Assembly (NCBI GenBank): GCA_963693305.1
Contig: OY855916.1
Span: forward strand, 11,760,092-11,824,091
Reading direction: 5' to 3'
Length of the DNA: 64,000 bases
DNA from: Meandrina meandrites
Taxonomy: Eukaryota; Cnidaria; Anthozoa; Scleractinia; Meandrinidae
Shown: piece after piece, positions 49,401 to 59,000 of the stretch
How positions within the stretch are numbered: the stretch's first letter is position 1
Layout: the number at the start of each line of letters is the position of its first letter
Notes under the pieces: model-generated
Told to the model about the DNA's origin: nothing
The model's input: the letters and a program-made list of their open reading frames with translations, nothing else
The model's database searches: none
Translations under genes and position numbers: made by a program

Positions 49401-51470
49401 ACTGGTTGTAGAATGGCTGGCTCAGCAATTGGAAGGAAAGGTGATCTAAGATGCCACTTCTAGTTTTCTCTATTTAAAGCCAAGCTCAAAAACTCCACTG
49501 ATAAAGAGGAGCAAGGAGAAAATACCAGACTTTACCGGTTTTTCTTGCAACAGTGAAAAAAGGAGTGTGTGAATTCTTTGCGTGCCTGTAACTGGCTGCA
49601 GCTTGAGCTTAACCAGGTTTGTTTGTTTTGCCATTTGAAGGTGTGCCAGCAGAGGAAGTAGCAAGAAATGCTGTTGAGGAACTGACAAAAAATCTTCAGT
49701 ATGAAAGCTGTGTTGATGAACATCTTCAGGATCAGGTGACTTAATAAAGAGAACATCATGCATACACCCTAGATGCATGGTGCCTAATGGTTAGTGCACT
49801 GGACTCCGGATCAAGCAGTCTGGGTTCAAACCTTGGCCAAGTCACTGTGCTGAGTTGTTGGGAAAAGACATCTCATTCCTAGTGTCTCTCTCCACCACGT
49901 TGTATAAATAGGTAACCAGTTTAATGATGGGGGTAACCTGAGATTTTTTAACATCCCATCCAGGGAGTGGTGGGATTATAAATGCTCCTTATTGCTTCAT
50001 GCTGCTGAATCTCGGGATAATGAACGTCTGATGTGCCAGTCACTAGGCTTGAATGCAGGCTTAATTAACCTTTTCAAATTCTTATTCATCTTTTAGTTAA
50101 TTATATTTATGGCACTGGCTGCTGGTCACTCATCCATCAGATGTGGACCACTCACAATGCACACCCAAACAGCAATTCATGTGGCTGAGAAAATTATGAA
50201 GGTACAGTTGTTAGTAGTTAGCAAAATTAATTTGCTGTTTTTTTTTTCTAGACTGGTACAACAAGATGCTTAGATGTACTTTGTTTTGTCTGACAATAAT
50301 GAATTAAATTGTTATATTTCTGAGCAAAAAAAAGGTTTGAAACAAAATGCATTGAGCCTTGGGTTAAACATGATTTATTTTGGAATTCAAGTATACTAAT
50401 CCTCCTTTTGGCGATTAAAAATAAATGTGTCAAAGAAACAGGACCAGATAAAACAATAATTCACATGTTGATGATTGCAGTATTTCGTTGTGTCATAAAA
50501 CATACACTTCATGCAAAAAAATGTCCAGCTAGGTTTGGTGCATTTAGTCTCCTGAACAGCCATTATTTAGGTCCTCATGCAACATTCCTAGGTGAACATT
50601 ACGTGGCAAGGAGCAAGGTTGAAAATTTACTTTAGTGCTTGGTCTCCACTTGAGCCTTTATCCCTGAATTCTAAGTTGCCCATGCCAAAATAAAGTGGCC
50701 TTTAAATTTTCTCTGCCCACACACAAAAAAATTAAACCATTTAATTTTTGAGTGAGTGATTTTGTGGGTGTCTTCTCAAATTGTAGTCACCCTTGTGGTG
50801 AGGCGCGTTGGCCTAATGGTTAGTGCGCTGGACTCCGGATCGGGCGGTCCGGGTTCGAGCCCTGGCCGGGGCACTGCGTTGTGATCTTGGGCAAGATACT
50901 TTACTCTCATAGTGCCTCTCTCCACCCAGGTGTATAAATGGGTACCGGCAAATCTACTGCTGGGGGTAACCTTGCGATGGACTAGCATCCCATCCAGGGG
51001 GGAGTAGCAATACTCCTAGTCGCTTCATGCTACGGAAACCGGGATAAGCTCCGGCCTGATGGGCCCCTAGGCTCGTATGCAGACTTTACCTTAAGGCAAT
51101 GAATCCTCAACTTTTAGTGGCCCTGGACACTTTTTAATCACGGTTGGCGACCGTGTAACCACCAAGTTTTAACCCTGAAGGAGCATTGTGTGATGACCCA
51201 AATAACTGCTACATTGGAGACTAAGGTCTAGTGGGTTTTCACATTTTATTTGGCAGACGATGTAAGGATTGCACAGAATGGCTACAACCATTCCCAATGG
51301 GTAGCCTGGAAAATCTATTTTCTTTGCGCCGTGTAATAGATAATATTGTTGATTAAATTCATAAAGTTATCTTTTGTTTCTTTTAGGCAAAGTTCAAGGT
51401 TCAAGAGATTTCTGACATAGGATGTATAATTGAATGTGATGGAATTGGTTTACAAAACCCTAGTCTATAA
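43485..51470 (+). CDS. RTCA: RNA 3'-terminal phosphate cyclase (RTCA), complete, 11 exons
   Basis: Converts RNA 3'-phosphate ends to 2',3'-cyclic phosphates using ATP; acts in RNA repair and processing in the nucleus. Exons: 43485-43547, 43900-44017, 45657-45783, 45982-46105, 46412-46470, 47578-47719, 48440-48564, 49382-49440, 49641-49735, 50097-50201, 51387-51470. All phases close and the product is 366 residues, the same length I recall for human RTCA. Family hallmarks: DGSIMEGGGQILR at the N-terminus, [20 protein letters not shown], the RTC signature [11 protein letters not shown] (spanning exons 5 and 6), ESSTGC and MHTQTAIH near the C-terminus. The related nucleolar RCL1 is excluded by these matches. 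The introns hold a MULE-type element, a minisatellite and SINEs. A candidate AATAAA lies at 51506-51511. Confidence 0.96.
44447..45166. mobile_element. Mutator-like non-autonomous element with 9-bp target duplication
   Basis: 720 bp with long terminal inverted repeats (about 100 bp): TAGCCTGCGAGCAGGCTCTC at the left and its exact reverse complement at the right, continuing through an A/T-rich stretch into GCCTGCCCGCATCGCTTAG. CTTTCTAAT occurs at 44438-44446 and 45167-45175, a perfect 9-bp duplication as expected for MULEs. It lies in RTCA intron 2. An open frame across it shows no transposase motif. Confidence 0.88.
46846..47397. repeat. Minisatellite in RTCA intron 5 (about 27-bp unit)
   Basis: About 20 degenerate units around GGTCCATAGACTGGGTCCAT with GAGGTG spacers. 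A longer block beginning TGAGGTGGTCCAAAGACTGG recurs at 46985 and 47166 (181 bp apart) and in part at about 47322, so there is a higher-order repeat. The repetition leaves two overlapping minus-strand frames open for 150-170 codons, read as a by-product. Confidence 0.9.
48928..49037. repeat. Imperfect palindrome (miniature hairpin element)
   Basis: AATAATAAAACAATTATC on the left mirrors GATAATTGTTTATTATT on the right, with GGAATATCGTCTGAT/ATCAGGCGACATTCC inside. It lies in RTCA intron 7; likely a small non-autonomous transposon. Confidence 0.65.
49775..50064 (+). mobile_element. tRNA-derived SINE, diverged copy
   Basis: The head CCTAATGGTTAGTGCACTGG with a B-box-like GGTTCAAACC resembles a tRNA. 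The body matches the copy at 50796-51095 (CCAGGGAGTGGTGGGATTATAAATGCTCC, GCTTCATGCT). It lies in RTCA intron 9. Confidence 0.8.
50796..51095 (+). mobile_element. tRNA-derived SINE, well-preserved copy
   Basis: A-box region GGCCTAATGGTTAGTGCGC and B-box GGTTCGAGCCC, followed by a non-tRNA body containing TGGGCAAGATACTTTACTCT, GTATAAATGGGTACC and CATCCCATCCAGGG. Related copies lie at 49775, 61612 and, interrupted, at 20293/21005. It lies in RTCA intron 10. Not called a tRNA gene because the 5' and 3' acceptor halves do not pair. Confidence 0.85.
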
Positions 51471-52041
51471 TAATCAGAATATTGTCTTGTTAATAGGTAG
51501 TAAAAAATAAACTTTTGAAAGATGGTAACTGTCTTCCTGAATATCACAGCAGTTTGTTTCAAACCTGGAATGAGCCACAGCTACATGTAGATGCCACAGT
51601 GATCGTCATTAAAGTGTATAACTTATGAGCACCAGTAAATTTCTGGGTACAAATGGAAATAAACTGGGATGTTTATCATTTTACTGGCAAGAACCAGTTG
51701 GGACATCCAGTTAATAATGGTAAGTGTTTTCCAAAATCAGCAAACCGACCAAAAGAAATTATTTAGTTTCCAGTTATTGTTAATTCCTTGATGGAGACTG
51801 GGACTGGTAGAAATGAACAAACTACAGAATTTTCTGATGACTTGTACCAAACAGGATGAAAGGACTACCTCAAAACGTAGTCTGCAATTTCAACCCAAAA
51901 TACCCAGAGAATTACCACTGAGATTTTTCGTTAAAAGGTAACTAACACCCCTGCAGCTTTGCACACAAATGCATAAATAATGCAATTCTTATCTTGCTAA
52001 CTAAGTGTTTTCAATAATCCCTGTGGTGATCTCTTGCATAA
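51471..52041. other. Intergenic region between convergent RTCA and CAMKMT
   Basis: 571 bp holding both 3' ends. It includes an AATAAA for RTCA at 51506-51511. I see no other structure. Confidence 0.7.
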
Positions 52042-52959
52042 TCAAAAACTGTTAGTTTTTTTAGAGAGTAACAATAAAACTGGGTAATGGATGTCCTCAT
52101 CATACATAGGCTCTTGTTTCTTTGTCAGCTGGTGTCTTGACCACACAACTGGGTCATAATTTTCAATCTCCACCACACTAAACTGAGGTGCTGCCTTACT
52201 GCAGAATAATTTAAGTGTATCTTTCCTTTGTGGTGCCATAATAATGACAGAACCACTGTCTTTAAGAAGGGATTCTATAACATAAAGCAAACCAGAGTGA
52301 CACTGAGTAAAAAATAAACAGTCTGCAATGATAATGAAATCAAACTGTGATTCCAGAGCAGATAGATCACAATGTTCGTCCCACAACAACTTTTTGGCTG
52401 ATACCTCAGTTGAACCAAACAATGGCTTATTTTGGCATATAATAGCTTCCATATTTTCCACGCAGTCTTCATTACCGTCTGTCAGTAATACTTTAGAAGG
52501 ATTTCCAAAGGAAGCTAAGAAAATCCCAGCTAAGCCTGTCATGCCAGCACCTAGCTCACAAACTGCCTTCCTGTTGAACTGATCTTTGTGTCTAAGCACG
52601 TGAGAAGCTAGCACTTCTTCGGATGGCCACAAGCACACGTTCCCAGTGTTATCAAAGCCGGTTAGATCTTCCAGGACGACTTTTCTGCATCGCTGCTTTA
52701 TGTACAATGGTTGATTAACTATGGTGGCAGTTTTGACAGTTTCTCTGTGCCGATAGTCTAGCCATTCATAATCAGCTTCACATTCGTTGTCAATATGAAC
52801 GACCTTTTTAGAAAACAAGTCGAATCCTGCAAATCTGCGTACAGATATCTTATCATCCTCTTTTTCCGGACACTGCTTCTTAATAACTGACGCCAAAATC
52901 TTCCATCTTTGGCGGGCTCTTTCCTGCACGGCGTCCGCCATCTTTTCTCGCCTTCCCAT
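52042..52959 (-). CDS. CAMKMT: Calmodulin-lysine N-methyltransferase (CAMKMT), complete, intronless
   Basis: Class I SAM-dependent methyltransferase that trimethylates a lysine of calmodulin (Lys115 in vertebrates). 305 residues in a single exon. The SVRRF motif (residue about 40) matches the family N-terminus. LTGFDNTGNVCLWPSEEVL is nearly identical to the human protein and precedes SAM motif I, VCELGAGMTGLAG. TDGNE is the acidic motif II, ADCLFF follows later, and NYDP...YDEDIHYPVLLLLSKK matches the family C-terminus. The upstream ATG (MGRREKMADAV) is used; the second Met at residue 7 is an alternative. The human gene has many introns, so the single exon here is notable. Only 55 bp lie between this start and that of the divergent ANKRD13C gene. 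Confidence 0.93.
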   Translation of the reverse strand: MGRREKMADAVQERARQRWKILASVIKKQCPEKEDDKISVRRFAGFDLFSKKVVHIDNECEADYEWLDYRHRETVKTATIVNQPLYIKQRCRKVVLEDLTGFDNTGNVCLWPSEEVLASHVLRHKDQFNRKAVCELGAGMTGLAGIFLASFGNPSKVLLTDGNEDCVENMEAIICQNKPLFGSTEVSAKKLLWDEHCDLSALESQFDFIIIADCLFFTQCHSGLLYVIESLLKDSGSVIIMAPQRKDTLKLFCSKAAPQFSVVEIENYDPVVWSRHQLTKKQEPMYDEDIHYPVLLLLSKKTNSF

Positions 52960-53014
52960 GAATTATGGGATATGCCTGACGTCATCAGGAAAAGTAACGC
53001 CGTGTTGTGCAGTA
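52960..53014. promoter_or_regulatory. Very short bidirectional promoter region with CRE site
   Basis: Only 55 bp separate the two start codons. A perfect palindromic CRE/ATF site TGACGTCA sits at 52977-52984. The 5' UTRs must be very short or overlap; transcription may start inside the opposite gene's first codons. Confidence 0.55.
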
Positions 53015-56000
53015 ATGGAGTCGTTATGTGATCGATTTCCTCTTCATAAAGCGGTTTTCGAAGGGAATCTTCGGAAGGTTTCAGGCTGTTTACGGACTTG
53101 CGATATAGGAGAAAGAGATGTTCATGGTAAGGATCGTTTTTGCCTTGATTTTATTTAAAATGTGTCAAACTGAGTGTTGTCTTTGCCGCCCATCGCCAGC
53201 CGGCCGGTTGCGAAGTATTTTAACCGGCTGAAACTTTTAGTTTTATTCAAAGGTTTTCTTAATATGTTTGATTAGCATTGTTACTTTTATTCTAAAGGAG
53301 ATAAGTTTGTCAAACACTCACTTAAGTGGCTTACTCAGTTTTACTAGTTTTTATTGCCGGAAGGACGGTGACAAGTTATGTGAGGAACAACAAAAAGTCG
53401 CCACCAGACAATTTAAATTTAACCTGCATTTGTGAGCTGTGTAATTGTTTTCATAAGTAATTTCGTAGCTAAACTTCAATAGATTTTTTTGTTTTCTCTG
53501 AGGGTTATTTTCCAAGGAATTTGAAAAATTTCTTGAACTATTTGCTGATAAAAGTACCACGAACTAAGTTGTGGCACTTTTGGTCCTCGAGTGATGACAG
53601 CGATTGTTTACTTAAAAAGGTTGAAAATAATCATCAATAAGGAATTGTGATTTCTAGTGATCACAAGGTGACAGCGTTGACATGATGAATGTCTGTTCTG
53701 TTGGTCTCGTGATTTTACCTGCTCCTACAGGTTATAGAAGCTTGTACTTGTATATAAGAACGTACATGTACAAATTTTAAGGTAAACATTTGTACGGGCT
53801 TGCTGATATTGAACGACTCAAAAGGATGGAGGTGATCGAATAGCGATCAAAATGTTGTTTCAGTATATACTAAATTGGTTTATAGCCAAGAAGAAAAAAA
53901 CTGGTTACTGTTACCAAAGAATAACATAAATTTGAAAAGAAAAAGGTTTACATGGATTTTCTTACCCCATAAACTGCACAGAATCTGCTGTGAGTAATCA
54001 AGTGGGAAAAACTCTGACTTGTTGTTTTTGTTTTTATATACTGTAAACTAGCTATAATTTGTATATTGCAAGTAATGTCCTGGGCTCTGCTGTTAGAACT
54101 AATCAGAGGACAGAAATTAGAGTTCTTAGTAACCTGGCCCCGGTTGTTCAAAGGATGAATAGCGCTATCCACTGGAATTCACTATCCAGCAGATAGAGTG
54201 GTTTGTTTTGTCAACACTTATCCGCTGGATAGCAATTTATCCAGTGGATAGTGTTATGCACCCTTTAAACGGGTTTAGCAGGGGTGGGGGTAAAACAGCA
54301 TTGTTCAAAGCAGGGTTTAGTTGGCCAGTTAGTTACTGTGATTGTCAGTTGCATCATAGCTTCTAATGTGGAATGCTGGATTTTTCCTTTAGGAAATACA
54401 CCTCTTCACTTGGCAGTTCTTTTGGGACATAGAGGTGAGCAACGAGTATACAAATTTTCCTGGGGAGGGCACTCTGAGGTTTTTCCACTTCAAAATAATA
54501 ATTATAATAACTTTATAGGGTAAACATATCTACTGGTGCTGCAGTAGTAAAGAAATAAACAGAAACTTGTTAAAAATCCCAACTGGGGAGGTAGACCAGT
54601 TGTCTATGCACAAACCATAGATCAGAGGAGTTGAATTCAGGACCACTGAATGCAAATCCATTCTGTGGCAGGAAGGAAGGACCTCTGGTCCAGCGTCCTA
54701 ACAACTACGCCACCCTCGCCTCACTTTGAAAGGTATATATTAGATGTGTATGCTGTCCCAGAGGGTATGAGTTTTGATCTGTTGCAGTCTGATAGAATTT
54801 GGCATGAAAGTAAAAGGTACCGTAAACACCCGCAGATAAGCCGCACCCGCAGATAAGCCGCACCCTGAATTTAGCAACTTAAATTTTGGAAAAAAAACTT
54901 TTTTTAAAGAGTCTTCAGAATTGAAGTCTTCTTCGTCGAATGTAACTCACTATGGCAATGAAACGGAATTGAACAGATCAAAGTCTTACCCACAATTTTA
55001 GCGTTTTAATATAATGAGCATCATTTCCTTTAACTTTGACATATGATTGATCTTTTTCTGGTAGTTGTTGACAGGTATTTCTTCATTCAACACTTTTTTC
55101 CCCAGATTTTTGCGAACAAGAAAGCTAGTTTTCGTTTGTCGAACGTTCGTAGCTTAGTAACCAGGCATTAGATCAAACACGCTGGGACTAGGCCGAGAAT
55201 GATGTTTGTTTACTCAGGTTTCATGCAAGATGGAGGGAGATTCTGCTGTTCGTGGCTATCGTAACACACAAATAAATAGATTTGAGAGCCAACTGTTGGA
55301 GATAAACTTATTGCACAAAGAGAGTTTTGTAATCAATTTGTCATCAAAGTGCTAAACGGCAAAGTTCAACCACACAAACCCTCGAGAATAACATGCAATT
55401 TTCTCGCTCGTGGAGGCCGGGCCCATCGATTACTGTTGAAGTTTATTACAGGCCGCCGTCGACACTGCAAACAGATTTGTGGGGGAATGGAAATTTTGCG
55501 GTGTGACGTTTTCCTGTTCTAGAAAAGCGGCCAAAAACCGTTTAAAGGATCTGCTAACGAAGGCTTCTATAATTCACTGAAATGTACGGCACCTTTTTGA
55601 AATGTTCCCGCAGATAAGCCGCACCCCCAATTCTGAGCGACGATTTTTGGAAAAAAGGTGCGGCTTATCTGCGGGTGTTTACGGTATTATTACTACTGTG
55701 CTATGTGAAGCTGTACATGCAGATGATTATTTGTTTCTCATACATGTATATTTCAGGGGGTGGGGAGATCCTCTCACCCACCCCTCTCCCCGTTGGAGTG
55801 CAACTGCTTTTTCATTGCAGAGTGGAAAGAAAGAATTCCAACTTCAGTAACCATTGGTTTTAGTGTAATTTAACCTGAATAGTGGTATGAATCTTTTTTT
55901 CGTTTTAGAGTGTGTATACTTACTGCTGGCCCATGGAGCACCAGTAAAAGTTAAAAACAACCTTGGGTGGAGTCCACTTGCTGAGGCCATAAGTTATGGA

Positions 56001-59000
56001 GACAGACAAATAAGTAAGTTAATGCCATTAGTAATTACATTTGTTAACTGACTTGGTAGACAACAGACTTCAGAATATCTTTGGGTTGAGGTCTTGACAT
56101 GCAGACCAAGATCCCAAGATTTGCCCAGCTTAAAGTGTTTGCAACCATGTTAAAATGTATCAATCAATCTACCAACCTGTTCAGGTTTCTACCATCCTTT
56201 TGTGAAGGAGACTAGAAACACTGAACCTTGGGTTGGTCCAGAAAATTCTGACGACTCTGCTGATATCAAACACAGAGTTGTGAAGTTCATATATTTCTAT
56301 TGAAAAACCGGTTTTTCATATCAGGAACTAATTTAATATATTTTGTTGTATTTCTTTTTAGTCACCTCTTTATTGAAGAAACTCAAACAACAATCAAGAG
56401 AAGCATTAGAAGAAAGGAGACCTCAGCTGACTGCAGCTTTACAAGAGGTTTGTTTTCAAGAGTGATCAACTTCTACCTTCTTCCTACAATATCAACTTAT
56501 TTTCCAGTGAAGAGGTTATGAGAATAAGGCCCAGTTCAGATGCCAAATTTTTTATGAGCCAAACTTATTCCACGTCAGCCCAAATCAATGAAATCTCTCC
56601 TTTTGATCCAGAGACCAAACTAAATTCAGTGTGAAGTAAAACAATTTGAAATGTCAATTAATGTCTGCAAGAAACTGCATGTAAAATATTTCTGCATAAG
56701 TTTGGCTCATGAAAAGTTCAGCATCTGAATCAGAGCCAGTCAGACCGGTCCACAGGCATTATTCCCAGCTAAGCCAGGTGGAAAGAATGGCTGAGCCATG
56801 TCTTGTTGAATGAACCACTTGCATTAAAAGAAATGTACAGAATTTTAATAGTTGATATTTTGAACAGATTGTTGTAAGTTCTTGATGTTATTACAGGGGT
56901 TTCAATAAAATTTGAAGTAGGCAGCTAGTTCGAATAGAGTAGCCGACTGCATCAACAAGGTTTGAAAGGATCTTTCTCTAGTTTCTTCAATTTAGGGGAA
57001 AAAGTAGCCGACTTCGCCGAGCAAAGTAGCCGACACTTTTCATCGGCCGTCGGTGCTTATTGAAAGCACTGTATTAGATGCTAACTATTTCCTGGTTCTT
57101 CTTACAGCTTGGAGACTTTTATGTAGAAATCAACTGGGATTTTCAGAGCTGGGGTACGGTATGATTATTAACTATTGTTATTTTAAGAGACTTTGTGTTC
57201 ACTTGAAACATTTTTTATCATACATGTACTATATTTCAGATGAATAGGCCATTTCCAAGTTGCCCTTTGCCTCATTTTCAAAACGAGTCCATGCAAAACC
57301 ATTGAGACAAATGAAAGTGGGTTTGATTTGCATGGAAATGAACATGCAGGACTGGTGAAACTCATTTTGATATTATTAATGGTTTTACACAAACACTCGT
57401 TTTGACACAGAGGCAAAAGGTAACTTGGAAACGGCCTATTGACATGAGCCATCCAGCTCCACACACATCAGAAATTAATTTATGGCATGCAATTATTAAG
57501 AACATTCACCACTTGTATTGGGTTATTCCAGAAAAAATCCACACCCCCCCCGACGGATGGGGTAGTTTTTTAACCCCCCCTCTCACCTGGATTTCCTGAA
57601 GCACAAGACCCCCCCTCCTATCTGGATTTCCAGGACAAAAGACCCCCCTCCCGCCTGGATTTCCATAAAAAAATTATTAGGCTTAAATTTAATTTAAAAC
57701 ATTGGCCGGAAGCTGTCAATCCGACTGAAAATTCCATGACCTTACTCCGCCAACGATAAATAAAGCAAATGAGTCTTTCAGGATCGAATGACGAATTCAC
57801 GAACTTCCCGCCACGCGCATGCGAACCAGTTTTGACAATCAACACGAGAAAACTTTCAGCAAGTCAGGAGATGTCAAGGCAAAAAGTTGTCGAAGATCTA
57901 AAAAATGGAAAGAAAGGGAAAATCACAAGTTTTTTCTCCAAGGAGTGAACAGTTTGTGGTAAGTTTAAAATGAGTTTACACTTAAAGCTTGCATACCGTT
58001 CGATCAGCTGATCGCGTGATCGATGAATTCGTTGATTTATCCAAGATAATTTAATTCCAGAATCGTTTTCAACTTCGTGGAAACTTATATGCTTTTTAGA
58101 TGGAAGCGTTTCGATAAAAGGAGGCAAAATGCTCATGGTTTTGCGTTGTTCAGCTCCTCGTTTAGCCGTAAACACGTGAGCAAAAAAGTTGCGGCCATGT
58201 TGAAAGTCGGGCCCAGTCTCTCCAGTCAGGCGAGTAGAAATGTGTCAGGCGTTTCACAATCTTCGTTCCACAATGTTGTGACGGGTTCCTCTTTAATTTT
58301 GTATCTTGTTTTCGCGTTTTCTGCTATACAAGGACCTGTGAAGGAACTTGGATTATCGTTTATGTCAGGTGAGAAATATATGAACAAAAATATTTCTACT
58401 TTTTTCAGGGTCTGAAAGCGCTGAAGTGTCGCCGAGCTAAACGTTCGAAGCGCTTGAATTATCGGTTGAAATGACCCCTGCAGAAGACTTTTTGAAATTC
58501 AACCCCCCCTCCCGCCTGGATTTCCAGAGCCTTTTACCCCCCCTCCTGCGAGAATTTCCAGAATCCCATCCGTCGGGGAGGTGTGGATTTTTTCTGGAAC
58601 AACCCATTGAGACATTTTTACAACTTTTCAACAAAATCATGGTCAACTATAACAAATGTTTTGACTAAATGACTGGATGTGCAAGAACTCTACAGAGTAA
58701 TCCTGCAAACTCTCCTTTTGCAGTGCCACTATTGTCAAGAATATTACCATCAGACACTTGTAAAGTGTACAAGAAAGGCTGCTCCATAAGGTATGATCTT
58801 TATCATTTCCATTGTAATTGTGCACCAGTTAATGGTTTTCTTTGAAGTAATGGAGCAAGCTCCACTGTGAGTTCATGTTCCCAACTGAGCTATCAAGTGA
58901 CACACTGAGAGCTGCAAAGCTGTACCTTGTCCCTGTTATGTGGCTTCATAGCTCAGTTGGTAGAGCACTGCATTGGTAATATGGAAAATATGGATTTAAA

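Noticed and set aside
50796..50880. Possible functional tRNA gene
   Set aside because: A- and B-boxes are good but the acceptor stem does not pair, and the sequence continues into a body shared with other dispersed copies, so it is a SINE head.
43485..51470. RCL1 (nucleolar cyclase-like protein) instead of RTCA
   Set aside because: Length of 366 residues and motifs such as [10 protein letters not shown] and MHTQTAIH fit the catalytic cyclase RTCA.
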